Shown here one piece after another: positions 42,740 to 55,347 of a stretch of 64,000 nucleotides of DNA. The stretch is from Rhodovibrio salinarum DSM 9154 (GTDB lineage Bacteria > Pseudomonadota > Alphaproteobacteria > Kiloniellales > Rhodovibrionaceae). Each line of letters starts with the position of its first letter. The stretch's first letter is position 1. The notes under the pieces were generated by a model that saw only the letters and a list, made by a program, of their open reading frames with translations, was not told the origin of the DNA and made no database searches. The translations under genes were made by a program, and so were the position numbers. The stretch spans positions 2,243,660 through 2,307,659 of the forward strand of contig NZ_KI911559.1 in the NCBI RefSeq assembly GCF_000515255.1, in the 5' to 3' direction.

Positions 42740-43909
42740 TTAGACCCCGATCCGGGCGCCGACGAAGGCGTTGGTGTTGTCCTTCAACTGCCCGAAGCGC
42801 GTATCGTCATCCGCGCCGAACAGCCAGTTGACCCCGGCTTCCAGCGTCCAGCGGTCGGTCGGGCTCCAGCTGATCCGGGGGCGTAGGTAGCCGTCCTGGG
42901 CGGTCGGCGAGTAGAAGGCGAACAGCGTCGCGGTGATCTGCTCGCCGGGCCAGTCCTTCTGCAACTTGACCGTCCAGAGGTTGCGCCGGTCGTCGCGGTT
43001 CTGGGGGTCGTCCAGCCGTTCGGTGCGGAAGAACTGCACCGCACCGGTCACGTTGGTGACGATCTCCCGCTCGTAGCCGAGCAGCAGGCGCGCTTGGCGG
43101 TTGGGCACGTTCGGGTCGGTGCCGTCGCGGGCGTCCAGGCTGTCGTAGTAGGACACCTCGACGTTGGCGATTCCGCCCAGGTCCGGGACCGGCCCCTCGA
43201 CGCTGGCGCCGTAGGTCCGCAGCCGCGGAAAGGTCGCTTCCCGGGTGCCCGGCAGGAGGCCCTCCGGGCTCTTCCAGTAGCCGTCGTAGAAATAGAGCGC
43301 GGTGTCGTAACGCCCAATCGGACGGTTGAGACGGGCCGCCCACTCGTCATTGGTGAGCGGATCGTCGGGCTGACGCACGTCGAGCGGCGTGCCGTCGCCG
43401 ACGATCCGGCGTTCGAACGGATTGAAGTAACTCAGCCGGTCGCCCGAGATGTAGCGGTCGGCGTCGAACTGCGGCGTGTAGACCAGGTCCAGGTTGGCGA
43501 GGTCGGTATAGACGCTCGCCTTCACCGCGTCCGACGGCGCCTTCAGCATCGTGTCCCGCCGGCCGATGAAGAACGAACGGTAGTCCTTCGGGAACAGGTC
43601 GTTCAGGAACACGAACTCGCCGGTGCTCCAGGTCAGGATCTGCCGACCGGCCTCGACGTCGAGGAAGTCGGTGGCGCGCCAGAGCACGCTCGCCTCGCGC
43701 AGATCGAGCGCGCCTTCGCCGGTCTGCAGGTCCGGTTCGTGCTGCTCCGCCACGGCGTCGGCCAGGAGGTGCGCGCGGATCGTCGCGGTGATGTCCGGCC
43801 AGCTGCGCACGCCCTTGATCTCCGCGCGCGTCTCGGCGAGCGCGAAGCGCTCCTGGTCCGTCCGGTCGCCCAGCCTGGGGCCGGCGCGCGCGTCGACGTA
43901 GCCGCACAC
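42740..43909 (-). pseudogene. DUF1302-like outer-membrane beta-barrel, 5'-truncated
   Basis: The frame gives 389 residues starting at a GTG directly after an in-frame stop. The body matches DUF1302-type barrels: DLREASVLWRATDFLDVEAGR, LTWSTGEFVFLNDLFPKDY, KAPSDAVKASVYTDLANLDL and a terminal aromatic-rich strand. The signal peptide and first strands are missing; the sequence opens with CGYVDARAGPRLG. Upstream DNA encodes no signal peptide in another frame. A copy of repeat family 2 lies about 110 bp away, so the 5' end was probably lost in the same rearrangement. A distant, unusual start is the alternative. Confidence 0.65.
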
Positions 43910-44018
43910 GCGCTAGTCGTTGAGCAGGCCGGACCGATCAACACCCTGGGTGATTGGGTCGCGCGAGCGGTAGGACAGAGCGATTTGTTGCCTCATTTTC
44001 GCGTTCCGACAGTTGCGC

Positions 44019-44147
44019 TTGACTGTTGGAATCGCCTGTGCGCTACTGGGAGTGCAACCGGTGATAAGCCCGGAATTCCGCGGTTTTCGGCGGCTGGCGC
44101 TTAGAATCCTGGCGCCCCAGCCAGCATTTCTGACTACCAGAAAACTT
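44019..44147 (+). repeat. Dispersed repeat family 2, copy A
   Basis: About 129 bp closely similar to 49719-49848, same orientation. Shared blocks include ATCGCCTGTGCGCT, TTCCGCGGTTTTCGG, AATCCTGGCGCCCCAGCCAG and CCAGAAA. It contains an internal inverted repeat around GGCTGGCG and CCAGCC. The two copies bracket potABCD and the amidase. The gap 43910-44353 has nothing else. Confidence 0.7.
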
Positions 44148-44353
44148 CCCCTCGTAGAGCATCACCCAAGGGTGTGCAGAGCTACGTAGTCGGAATTCCT
44201 GCCGCTGGCACTCTGCGCCCGCTTGACCACCGCCACGACCCTTACGCCGCTCTGGTTTCGGCGTTGCTAGGCTTGTCAGGATGAAAACTATAAGCCTAAA
44301 CTCGACCCAGTTTGTATCTCGCTGATATCCCGCCAAAACCTGTTGGAGCCCCG

Positions 44354-45487
44354 TTGCAGGCCCAAGTTACCACCTCCACAGACGTCCAGACGCCCGCGAT
44401 TGACGTCCGTGAGGTCACCAAACTCTTCGGGGGCAGTGCATACTCCGTAAGTGCTCTCGACGGTGTTTCGCTGGCAATCGGTGAAAATGAGTTTTTCACG
44501 CTCCTCGGACCCTCGGGCTGCGGAAAGACCACACTGCTGCGGCTGATTGCGGGATTCGAGCAGCCAACCTCCGGGGCCATCGACCTGTATGGAGAGCCGC
44601 TCGCTGGCCTGCCGCCGTTCAGTCGGCCGGTCAACACCGTCTTCCAGTCATACGCATTATTCCCGCACATGACCGTGGCCGAGAACGTACGTTTCGGTTT
44701 GGAGATGCAGGGCTGGCGGAAGACGGACATGCGGGAGCGCGTCGCAGAGATGCTCGCGCTCGTGCAGTTGGAGCGACATGCCGACCGGAAGCCAGACCAG
44801 CTCTCCGGCGGCCAGCAACAGCGCGTGGCATTGGCACGCGCGCTTGCCAACCAGCCCAAGGTGCTCCTGCTCGACGAACCGTTGTCCGCGCTTGACCTGA
44901 AGCTGCGCAAGGAAATGCAAGTCGAGCTAAAGCGTCTGCAAACCGAGACTGGCATCACCTTCATCTTCGTCACGCACGATCAGGAAGAAGCGCTGACCAT
45001 GTCCGACCGCCTGGCGGTGATGCACGAGGGAAAAGTGTTGCAGGTCGGACGGCCGGAAGACCTCTACGAGCACCCGACGCAGCGTTTTGTCGCCGACTTC
45101 ATCGGCGAGACGAACTTTCTCGAGGCGACGCTGGTTGACGTCGATATCGGGGATGGTGGCGCTGGCGTGCGCCTGCGTCTGGATACGGGCGCCGAACTGA
45201 CCGCCGCCCGGTCGAATGGTCAGACGGCCGGTTGCCGGGTGACACTGGCGGTTCGGCCCGAACGGGTGGCGTTTGGGTCGGCCAACGAAGGGGCAGGGTT
45301 GCCGGGGACGATCGACCGCGTGGTGTACTTCGGTACGGACACCAGCTACCACGTCACCTTGGACGGACTTGACGCGGCGATGCTGGTTCGGGTGCAGAAC
45401 CGCACCGGCGCGGCGCGGCATTTCCGCGAGGGTGATGCGGTTCGCCTGCAGGTGCCACCCGAAGCCGTGCAAGTGTTGCGGGACTGA
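44354..45487 (+). CDS. potA: Polyamine-type ABC transporter ATPase
   Basis: I favour a TTG start at 44354 with GGAG five bases upstream (377 residues); an upstream TTG at 44312 lacks a ribosome-binding site. Motifs are GPSGCGKTT (Walker A), [15 protein letters not shown] (signature), [15 protein letters not shown] (Walker B), [15 protein letters not shown] (H-loop) and a C-terminal TOBE domain with RPERVAFG. It powers uptake with PotB and PotC. Its stop overlaps the potB start in TGATG. Confidence 0.92.
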   Translation: MQAQVTTSTDVQTPAIDVREVTKLFGGSAYSVSALDGVSLAIGENEFFTLLGPSGCGKTTLLRLIAGFEQPTSGAIDLYGEPLAGLPPFSRPVNTVFQSYALFPHMTVAENVRFGLEMQGWRKTDMRERVAEMLALVQLERHADRKPDQLSGGQQQRVALARALANQPKVLLLDEPLSALDLKLRKEMQVELKRLQTETGITFIFVTHDQEEALTMSDRLAVMHEGKVLQVGRPEDLYEHPTQRFVADFIGETNFLEATLVDVDIGDGGAGVRLRLDTGAELTAARSNGQTAGCRVTLAVRPERVAFGSANEGAGLPGTIDRVVYFGTDTSYHVTLDGLDAAMLVRVQNRTGAARHFREGDAVRLQVPPEAVQVLRD

Positions 45488-46407
45488 TGGCGACGGGGCA
45501 GACCAGCGCGTCCCTTTGGGCGCGACCCGGCGTGCGCCGGGCGCTGTTGTTGCTGCCGGCGCTCGGCGTGATCGGTGTGTTCATGCTGCTGCCGTTGGGC
45601 CTGATGGCCTACGTCTCGTTCCTGGAACGCGCGCTGCACGGCGGTGTCGAGTGGCACAGCTTCACGCCCGAAGCCTACGTCAAATTCCTGTTCGAACGCG
45701 ATCTGACCGGCAATCTGGAAGTGAACACCGACTACCTGCAGATTTTCGGCCGCTCGTTCCTGCTTGCTGCGACCACGGTGCTGCTGGCCCTGCTGGTTGG
45801 CTTTCCGACGGCGTTCTATATGGCGCTGCAGGATAATCCGCGTTACCGGAACCTGCTGGTTTTCATGGTCACGGTGCCGTTCTGGACCAACCTGCTGGTG
45901 CGCAACTACGCTTGGATCATCCTGCTGCGCAATAACGGCCTGATCGACAACGGCCTTGCCGCGCTAGGCCTGAACCCGGGGCCGCTCGACCTGCTCTACA
46001 CCGACTTCTCCGTATGGGTCGGCCTGACCTACTCGTTCCTCCCGTTCATGGTGCTGCCGATCTACGCCAGCTTGGAGAAACTCGACCTGCGGCTGGTGGA
46101 AGCCGCCTTCGATCTCGGCGCGAACCGTCGCCGGGCGCTGCAGCGGATCGTGGTGCCGCTGGCGCTGCCCGGGATCGTCGCCGGCTGCATCCTGGTGTTT
46201 GTCCCCTGCCTGGGGGCCTACGTAACCCCGGAACTGCTCGGCGGCTCAAAATCGCTGATGATCGGCAACCTGATCCAGAACCAGTTCGGCGCGGCCCGGA
46301 ACTGGCCGTTCGGTGCGGCGTTGGCGTTTGCGCTCCTGGCCTTGGTGCTGCTGGCGATGACGGTCTATGCCCTGCGCTTTCGCCGCGCACCTGCTGGAGC
46401 AACGTGA
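45487..46407 (+). CDS. potB: Polyamine-type ABC transporter permease
   Basis: A 306-residue six-span permease with the EAA-loop region LVEAAFDLGANRRRALQRIVVPLALPG. The long N-terminal periplasmic insert before FLLAATTVLLALLVGFPTAF fits PotB/PotH. It forms the channel with PotC. Confidence 0.92.
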   Translation: MATGQTSASLWARPGVRRALLLLPALGVIGVFMLLPLGLMAYVSFLERALHGGVEWHSFTPEAYVKFLFERDLTGNLEVNTDYLQIFGRSFLLAATTVLLALLVGFPTAFYMALQDNPRYRNLLVFMVTVPFWTNLLVRNYAWIILLRNNGLIDNGLAALGLNPGPLDLLYTDFSVWVGLTYSFLPFMVLPIYASLEKLDLRLVEAAFDLGANRRRALQRIVVPLALPGIVAGCILVFVPCLGAYVTPELLGGSKSLMIGNLIQNQFGAARNWPFGAALAFALLALVLLAMTVYALRFRRAPAGAT

Positions 46408-46521
46408 GATGCCGGCCACCCCCCATCCAGGTCGCGAATCGCGGTCCTCATGTCGGTTTACGGGAGTCTTGTCTGGAGCTCTTGAGGCGTTGGCGCCGCT
46501 CAAGCCTTGGGGCTCGGTGAT

Positions 46522-47328
46522 ATGAGCGGCCGGGCGAAGAACTCGCTCTGGCGTTTTGCCGGGGTCCGGCCGGCGGCGGCGTTCTTTTTCGCGTACCTGT
46601 ATCTGCCGATCCTCATTCTGGTCGCCCTGTCGTTCAACGAGAACCAGACAGTGACGATCTGGACCGGCTTTACCACCGACTGGTACGCCAGCGTGCTAGC
46701 AAACGAAGATATGCTGCGGGCGGCGCGCAACTCGTTGATCGTCGCCGTCTCCGCCACTGTCATCGCGACCCTCGTGGCGACGCTGGCCGCACTCGGCATC
46801 AGCCGGAGCCGCTTTCGCGGCGAGACGGTGATCAATGGCGTGATCGGTCTCCCGCTCGTGGTGCCTGAGATCGTCACCGCGGTTGCCACGCTCTTGTTCT
46901 TCGTGCTGATCGGGCTACAACTCGGGCTGTTGACGGTGATCGTTGGACACACCGTCTTCTGCATCCCCTTCGCCTACCTGCCGATCCGGGCCCGGCTGGA
47001 AGGCATGGACCCGACGCTGCGCGAAGCCGCCGCCGACCTTTATGCAAGCGCCTGGGCAACCTTCAGGCGCGTGACCCTGCCGTTGCTTTGGCCGGGGATC
47101 CTCTCGGGCGCCATTCTGGCGTTCATCATCTCGCTGGACGATTTCGTCATCAGCTACTTTGTGGCCGGCGCGGGCGCGACCACGTTACCGGTCTACATTT
47201 TCGGCATGATCCGCATCGGTGTCACCCCGGAAGTCAACGCACTATCGACGCTGATGCTGCTGGTCTCGATCATCTGCGTTTCGCTCTCATTCCTGGTGCA
47301 GCGGGCTAGACAGATGGGCTCGAATTGA
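46522..47328 (+). CDS. potC: Polyamine-type ABC transporter permease
   Basis: I use the ATG at 46522 (MSGRAKNSLWRFAGV); 268 residues. Family signatures are YLYLPILILVALSFNENQTV, the EAA loop LREAAADLYASAWATFRRVTLPLL and SLDDFVISYFVAGAG. A 114-bp gap separates it from potB, longer than usual in pot operons. Confidence 0.92.
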   Translation: MSGRAKNSLWRFAGVRPAAAFFFAYLYLPILILVALSFNENQTVTIWTGFTTDWYASVLANEDMLRAARNSLIVAVSATVIATLVATLAALGISRSRFRGETVINGVIGLPLVVPEIVTAVATLLFFVLIGLQLGLLTVIVGHTVFCIPFAYLPIRARLEGMDPTLREAAADLYASAWATFRRVTLPLLWPGILSGAILAFIISLDDFVISYFVAGAGATTLPVYIFGMIRIGVTPEVNALSTLMLLVSIICVSLSFLVQRARQMGSN

Positions 47329-47409
47329 CCCGGGTCGTGTCCCGGCGGACACTTCTAGAGGCCAGTGCTCGAGCGGTGCTGACCCGACAACAACAGGGAG
47401 CCTTCAATC

Positions 47410-48474
47410 ATGGGCACGACAACGATCGCACGGCGTCTCGCCGTCGCTGTAGGCACGTTTGCCGCCGCCGTGACGATCAATGCTGGTGGCGCCGCTGCGC
47501 AGGACGCTGGGGAGCTGTACCTCTATAATTGGGCAAATTACTTTCCACCGGAGTTGATCGAGAAATTCGAGCAGGAGACGGGGGTCGACGTCACGCTCGA
47601 CGTCTACGATTCGAACGAGACCATGCTTGCCAAGCTGCAGGCCGGTGCCTCGGGTTATGACATCGTCTTCCCCTCGGGCTATATGCTCGGCGTGATAATT
47701 GATGAAGGACTGGCACGGAAGATCGACGCCAGCGAGCTGTCTAACTTTGGGAATGTTCGCGCGCCACACGACGCGCCAAGCTTCGACCCCGAGCGTGCAT
47801 ACTCGGCGCCCTACATGTGGGGCACCACCGGGATCGCCTACGATACCGACCGGGCGCCCGAGCTGGAGGAAAGTTGGAAGGAGTTCTTCAAGCCGCGCGA
47901 CGCGCTGAAGGGCAAGATCGCCGCGCTTAATGACCAAGTCGAGATGTACAACGCCGGTGCCCGCTATCTGGGCATCGACGTCTGCACCGAACAGCCGAAG
48001 CAGGCCCAACAGATCCTCGATCTGTTGGAAGCCCAGAAACCGCACCTGGCGATGTATTCCTCTACCGGTACGGTCGACCGCATGATCGCCGGCGAGGTTG
48101 TGATGCACCACATGTGGAACGGCGCCGCGCACCGGGCGAAAGAACAGCGTGAATCGATCAAATACCTCTATCCAAAGGAAGGACTGGCCTTCTGGTCGGA
48201 TCATATGGTGGTGGTCAAGAATGCGCCAAATCCGGAAAACGCGCGAACCTTCATCAACTGGATGATGGCGCCGGAGAACGCGGCTGCGGCGTCGAACTAC
48301 ACCGGCTATATGAATGCAATCGAAGGGTCGAGCCAGTACCTGAACGCATCGCTGAAGAATGACCCGGCCGTCAACATGCCGGACGCCTACGCGGACCGGC
48401 TGCGGCCGAGTAAGGAATGCTCGCCGGAAGCCCGCGAGCTCCGCGACAAGGTCTGGACACGGCTGAAGAGCTGA
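47410..48474 (+). CDS. potD: Periplasmic polyamine-type binding protein
   Basis: A 354-residue protein with a signal peptide (IARRLAVAVGTFAAAVTINA, cut near AAA-QD). The PotD/PotF fold is shown by LYLYNWANYFPPELIEKFEQ, YDIVFPSGYMLG, APYMWGTTGIAYD and PKEGLAFWSDHMVV. It delivers putrescine, spermidine or a related compound to PotBC. The aspartate and glutamate positions that set specificity are present, but I cannot choose the ligand. Confidence 0.92.
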   Translation: MGTTTIARRLAVAVGTFAAAVTINAGGAAAQDAGELYLYNWANYFPPELIEKFEQETGVDVTLDVYDSNETMLAKLQAGASGYDIVFPSGYMLGVIIDEGLARKIDASELSNFGNVRAPHDAPSFDPERAYSAPYMWGTTGIAYDTDRAPELEESWKEFFKPRDALKGKIAALNDQVEMYNAGARYLGIDVCTEQPKQAQQILDLLEAQKPHLAMYSSTGTVDRMIAGEVVMHHMWNGAAHRAKEQRESIKYLYPKEGLAFWSDHMVVVKNAPNPENARTFINWMMAPENAAAASNYTGYMNAIEGSSQYLNASLKNDPAVNMPDAYADRLRPSKECSPEARELRDKVWTRLKS

Positions 48475-48512
48475 GGCCCGGCCGAGCGTCCGCTCGGTGG
48501 GGCCTGTGCCGT

Positions 48513-48545
48513 GCTGGCGTGGGCGTCTCCAGGGCCCACGCCAGC
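48513..48545 (+). terminator. Hairpin after potD
   Basis: GCTGGCGTGGG and CCCACGCCAGC form an 11-bp stem about 40 bases after the potD stop. There is no T-run, so it may protect the 3' end rather than terminate. Confidence 0.55.
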
Positions 48546-48634
48546 GCGCTATGGTGCCTGATGCACCTGATCCGGGCGGCAAGGTCGTCCAAGTCAGGTC
48601 TCCATAACCCGCATTCCGGAACGCGAGCCCATCG

Positions 48635-49588
48635 ATGTCAGACGCGCCAAAAGAGCCCGCGGATCTCACGATCGCCCTCTGGGCCACCAATCTCGCGCGC
48701 CCGCTGAATGGGATCGACGCATGGGCTGCTGCGGTTGATGCGCAGATGGCTGAAGCATGCGGGCAGGGGGCAGACCTGTTCGTGATGCCGGAGTACGCAA
48801 GCGCGCAGTGGCTCTCGTTCGCGCCGCCGGACTTGTCGCCGGATCGGGAAGTCCCCTGGATGGCTGATCAGGCGCCGAAGGCCTTGGACGCAGTGCGGCC
48901 TTTGGCGGCGAAGCATGGCATGGCGCTGCTCGCTGGAACCATGCCATGGCGTCTGGACGAAGCGTCCGCAGATGCTCCAGCGGAGGTCAACCGCGCCTGG
49001 CTGATCCTACCGGATGGCACCATCCACGCACAGGACAAGCTCTGTCTGACGCCGGGTGAGAAGGATCCGCTGGCTTGGCAGCTTACGGTCGGCCATACAC
49101 TGACGTTGGTGCGCTGGCGCGGTCTGACGGTTGCTATTGCGATCTGTCTCGACGTCGAACTGCCGGCGCTCTCCGCCAAGCTGGCGCCGCATGCGCCGGA
49201 CCTCTTGCTGGTGCCCTCCATGACCGAGAAGCGTGCCGGCTTCCACAGGGTGAATTCCTGCGCCAGGGCCCGGGCGGTCGAGTTGCAGGCAGCCGTGCTC
49301 ACATGTGGCTGCATCGGAGATGCCGCGACCGGAAAGCCGCGGGAAGGCAACACGGGCGGTGCGGCGGTTTACCTGCCAAGCGAGCCCGAGCTTGGGCATG
49401 TCGGGATCGCAGCGGAGACGGGGTTGATGGCCGAAAGCGATGATGCGGGCCCGTTGCTGATACACCGTTTGCCGTTTGCAAAAATGGCTGGGTTGCGCGC
49501 GGGCGGTGCCGAGGTCTGGCCCGGTGCTTGGAATGCTGCGGCTGTCAACATTGCATGGGCTGGCGACAAGCCAGATAACCAGGCGTGA
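48635..49588 (+). CDS. Nitrilase-superfamily amidohydrolase
   Basis: A 317-residue carbon-nitrogen hydrolase. The triad is E53 (VMPEYASAQW), K135 (HAQDKLCLTPGEKD) and C171 (AICLDVELP). Position after a polyamine transporter suggests an omega-amidase or N-carbamoylputrescine-type activity, but substrate loops differ and no agmatine deiminase is present. It starts 160 bp after potD, so it may have its own promoter. Confidence 0.88.
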   Translation: MSDAPKEPADLTIALWATNLARPLNGIDAWAAAVDAQMAEACGQGADLFVMPEYASAQWLSFAPPDLSPDREVPWMADQAPKALDAVRPLAAKHGMALLAGTMPWRLDEASADAPAEVNRAWLILPDGTIHAQDKLCLTPGEKDPLAWQLTVGHTLTLVRWRGLTVAIAICLDVELPALSAKLAPHAPDLLLVPSMTEKRAGFHRVNSCARARAVELQAAVLTCGCIGDAATGKPREGNTGGAAVYLPSEPELGHVGIAAETGLMAESDDAGPLLIHRLPFAKMAGLRAGGAEVWPGAWNAAAVNIAWAGDKPDNQA

Positions 49589-49615
49589 TCGCGTGAGCCG
49601 CGGGGTTGGGCCGGC

Positions 49616-49659
49616 GATATCTGTCATATCCCGCTGTTGTGCGGGAATGATGCGATATC
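49616..49659 (+). terminator. Hairpin after the amidase gene
   Basis: TCCCGC/GCGGGA forms the inner stem, flanked on both sides by GATATC (49616-49621 and 49654-49659). It lies 28 bases after the amidase stop. No T-run follows, so termination is only likely. Confidence 0.45.
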
Positions 49660-49718
49660 ACAACGGTCGTTCGGGGTTCTTGGGCGCGTAATCTAGGAAC
49701 CCAAGGTGATGGTACCGT

Positions 49719-49848
49719 TTGACTGCGGGCATCGCCTGTGCGCTGCAGGGAGCATAACCGGAGAGAAGTCCGGGTTTCCGCGGTTTTCGGCAGCTGGCGC
49801 TCAAAATCCTGGCGCCCCAGCCAGCTGCGAATAACCTCCAGAAATTTC
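49719..49848 (+). repeat. Dispersed repeat family 2, copy B
   Basis: The partner of 44019-44147. It starts TTGACTGCGGGCATCGCC and ends near CTCCAGAAATTT. The downstream sequence GACCGCGGAAAACCGCG (49878-49894) resembles an inverted piece of the repeat core. Confidence 0.7.
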
Positions 49849-50169
49849 AAGATTATCGCCAGCCGTTAACCCTCGAGGACCGCGGAAAACCGCGATTCCC
49901 GGCGATTTTGCCATAACGCCCGGAAGTCAGCTATCCGCGCGGCGATCGAGCACCCGTTCGCTCGCCAACATGGCCTACAACATGAAGCGATGGTGTTGGC
50001 TCAACAGGCGAAGTATGTCTGCATGACGGCCGATCCAGCAAAAGCTCTGGTCGCTGAACCGAAAACACCGCAACGCGCTGTTAAAAATTCGCCCAACCCA
50101 CCTGGGCAGCCGTTATCTCTGGATCAGGCTCGCTGGAAAGCCAGTTTCCGGAGGTGTCCCCATGAAAAA
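49849..50169. other. Spacer between repeat 2B and the katG terminator
   Basis: About 320 bp without a supported gene. It holds the small inverted fragment near 49880; otherwise I see nothing. Confidence 0.35.
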
Positions 50170-50201
50170 GGCCCCGCGCGGCAGGTGTGCCGCGCGGGGC
50201 C
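50170..50201 (-). terminator. Terminator of katG
   Basis: GGCCCCGCGCGGC and GCCGCGCGGGGCC form a 13-bp stem with a T-run on the minus strand (AAAAA at 50165-50169 on the plus strand). Confidence 0.88.
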
Positions 50202-50223
50202 AATGTCGTCTGGAAAGGTGCAG

Positions 50224-52680
<2,457 letters not shown>

Positions 52681-52682
52681 TT

Positions 52683-52709
52683 AGACCCGCCCCTGGAAGG
52701 GGCGGGTCT
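52683..52709 (-). terminator. Terminator-like hairpin after the TonB receptor gene
   Basis: AGACCCGCCCC and GGGGCGGGTCT form an 11-bp stem, 78 bases beyond the receptor stop. The T-run is weak. Confidence 0.65.
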
Positions 52710-52787
52710 GTCGCTAGCATCTGTTTGAGCTGCCCTGTCGGCGGGAACGTTACGACCGCGAGGCCGCTCCCGCCGCGCGCAGGTGGT

Positions 52788-55193
52788 TTACCAACGGTAG
52801 GTCACGCTCGCGCGCACCTGTTGGGCCTGACCATAGGAGCAGGAGGTCGCGCCGCCGTTGCAGATGACGTAGTCGTCGTCGAGCAGGTTCTTGGCGTTGA
52901 GGCCGAATTCGAACGCTCCCCACTGGTAGCCGATGCGGGCGTCCACCAGGGTGTAGGATGGGTTGGTGATGGTGTTCGCCCCGTCACCCTGGGATTCGCC
53001 CACGAAGCGCACGCCGCCGCCCAGGACGAAGCCTTTGAGCATCCCGGACGGCACCCGGTAATTGGCCCAGACCTTGGCCGTGTGCTCGGGAGTCACCGGT
53101 GGGGTATTGCCTTCGGGCAAGGTGCTCGTGCCCTCGATCGCCTCGGCGTCGGTATAGGTGTAGGAAACGAGCGCGCTCAGCGACTCCGTGATGTCGGCCT
53201 GGGCGCTGAGTTCGAGGCCCTGCGAGCGCACTTCGCCGCCCTGTACCGTCAGATTGGGGTTGTTGGGATCGGGGGAGCGGACGTTCTGTTCCGTCAAGCT
53301 GTAGACCGCCGCGGTGAACAGCGCGTCGTAGCCGGTGGGCGCGTATTTCACGCCGGCCTCGTACTGTTGGGCCGTCTTGGGCTCGAAGGGATCGCCGCTG
53401 CTGTCCGTCCCGATCACCGGATTGAAGGATTCCGAGTAGCTGATATAGGGCGTCACGCCGACATCGAACTCGTAGCCAACGCCCGCGCGGTAGGTCGTTT
53501 CCTGCGCGTCGTAGTCGGTGGTGGTGTTTGTCCGATGGTCCTCGGTCTTTTGATCCAGCCGATCGTGCCGGACGCCCAGCGTGAGGATCACGTCCTCGAA
53601 GACGTGGACTTGGTCCTGCAGGTAGAAACCGACCTGGTCCTGGGTAATCCGGTTGTCCAGGTAGAGCTGCGGCTCGGTGACCTGGACACCGTAGCTGGGA
53701 TCGAAGATATCGATGGCGGGGGCAGGGCCAGACCCACGCTGGTTGTCGGCGACCCGGCGCTGGTAGTCGACGCCGGCTAGCACATGGTGTCGGGTCGGTC
53801 CGGCCTCCAGATTGGCGTGCGCCTGCGTATCGACGTTCCAGGCGTCGAGGCTGTCGTCCACCGTGAAGGAGCTTCTGTTGAGCGTGCGCTGGTCACTCTG
53901 CAGTCCGGCACCGTACAGCACCGCCTGCTCGTTCGTCACATCGGCGTAACGTACGTTCTGACGGACCATGAAGGTGTCGTTGAAACGGTGCTCGAACTCG
54001 TAACCGACGCTGACGCGTTCGGTCTCGAAGGTATCGAAGTTCGGGTCGCCGACGAAGAACTCGCGGTCGATCTGGCCGTTTGGATTGCCCTCCAGCGTGC
54101 CTTGGATCGGCAGCGTGCCGAAGGAGAACTGTTCTTCCTTCTGGTAACTGCTCAGCAGGGTCAGGTGGGTGTCGTCCGACAGGTCAAAGCGGAAGGCCGG
54201 AGCGATGAAGGTCTTATCGTTCTGCGAGAAGTCGACGATGGTTTCGGCATCGCGCACGAGCCCGGTCAGACGGGCCGAGATGCCAGACTCCTCGCCAAGC
54301 GGACCGCCGATGTCGAACTTGCCCTGCTTCCATTCGAAGGTGCCGTACTCGACGCCGATCTCGGCAAGCGGTGTATCCGGCGGCCGCTTGGAGATCAGAT
54401 TGACCACACCGCCGGGTGAGCCGTCGCCGAACAGCACGGACGAGGGACCGCGCAAAATCTCGATCCGCTCCTGTCCGTAGGGCTCCAGCCGGGCAAGCGT
54501 GAAATCTCCATTGGCGAGCTGTAGCCCGTCGCTGTAGGTCGCGTTCTGGGTGCCGTTGAAGCCGCGCAGGCTGAACTGGTTGAAGCGTAGGTCGCGGCCA
54601 TAGCCCTGGGAGACGACGCCGGGCGCGTACTGCAAGGCTTCTTCGACCGAACTGGCGCCCTGGTCCTCGATCTGCTCGCGCGAGATCACCGTGATCGACT
54701 GCGGGATCTCCGTGATCGGCGTGTTGGTCTTGGTCCCGGTCGTGGTCGTCTCGGCTACGTAGCCATCAACCGGGCCCTTGCCTGACTGGCCCTCTCCGGT
54801 GACCTCGATCGGTGCCATCTGCACACTGCTGCCGGACGCGTTGACGTCCACCAGCTGGATCGCGCCGTCTTCGCGCCGGTAGGTGAGGCCGGTTCCGGCC
54901 AGCAGTTGGTTGAGGGCGGCATCAACCGGGTATTGGCCGGTGACGCCGTCGGTGGTCTTTCCGGCCAGCAGCCGGTCGGGTGCGGCGAATTCCAGCCCGG
55001 TCTGACGGCTGAAACGGGTCAGCGCCGATCCGAGGTCGCCGGCTGGAATCTCGAACTGTTGTGTGTCGTCCTGCTCGGCACCGGTCGTTTGCGCGATGGC
55101 GCCGCCAGCTGGAACCGTGGTGGCAAGCGCGGTTGCGACAAGTAGAGCGTGACGCAGCGAACGGCGCGTGGAGAGTGTCGTCTGCTGTGCCAA
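52788..55193 (-). CDS. TonB-dependent siderophore receptor with signalling (STN) domain
   Basis: I choose the TTG at 55191-55193, which has AGGGGG upstream; the longer frame has no ribosome-binding site and a poor signal peptide. The 801-residue protein has a signal peptide (RSLRHALLVATALATTV, cut near AIA-QT), an N-terminal STN domain (FEIPAGDLGSALTRFSRQTG), a plug (IPQSITVISREQIEDQGASS, RGFNGTQNATYSDG, ILRGPSSVLFGDGSPGGVVN) and a barrel ending in SVTYRW. The STN domain talks to FecR, and fecR and fecI lie directly upstream. It imports a ferric siderophore, probably the one made by the adjacent cluster. Confidence 0.93.
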   Translation of the reverse strand: MAQQTTLSTRRSLRHALLVATALATTVPAGGAIAQTTGAEQDDTQQFEIPAGDLGSALTRFSRQTGLEFAAPDRLLAGKTTDGVTGQYPVDAALNQLLAGTGLTYRREDGAIQLVDVNASGSSVQMAPIEVTGEGQSGKGPVDGYVAETTTTGTKTNTPITEIPQSITVISREQIEDQGASSVEEALQYAPGVVSQGYGRDLRFNQFSLRGFNGTQNATYSDGLQLANGDFTLARLEPYGQERIEILRGPSSVLFGDGSPGGVVNLISKRPPDTPLAEIGVEYGTFEWKQGKFDIGGPLGEESGISARLTGLVRDAETIVDFSQNDKTFIAPAFRFDLSDDTHLTLLSSYQKEEQFSFGTLPIQGTLEGNPNGQIDREFFVGDPNFDTFETERVSVGYEFEHRFNDTFMVRQNVRYADVTNEQAVLYGAGLQSDQRTLNRSSFTVDDSLDAWNVDTQAHANLEAGPTRHHVLAGVDYQRRVADNQRGSGPAPAIDIFDPSYGVQVTEPQLYLDNRITQDQVGFYLQDQVHVFEDVILTLGVRHDRLDQKTEDHRTNTTTDYDAQETTYRAGVGYEFDVGVTPYISYSESFNPVIGTDSSGDPFEPKTAQQYEAGVKYAPTGYDALFTAAVYSLTEQNVRSPDPNNPNLTVQGGEVRSQGLELSAQADITESLSALVSYTYTDAEAIEGTSTLPEGNTPPVTPEHTAKVWANYRVPSGMLKGFVLGGGVRFVGESQGDGANTITNPSYTLVDARIGYQWGAFEFGLNAKNLLDDDYVICNGGATSCSYGQAQQVRASVTYRW

Positions 55194-55347
55194 GATGTGT
55201 CCCCCTGCAATTCTCTTCTCTGTGACCCCCGCCGGATAGCGGATCCGGTTGATGCTCACAGGAGGGACGCTGACGCGCGTCGGGACGACAGCGAGAAAAC
55301 CAAAAAAATTTACTGATGCGTGGGGCCGGCCGCTTTTTGGGACGGCT

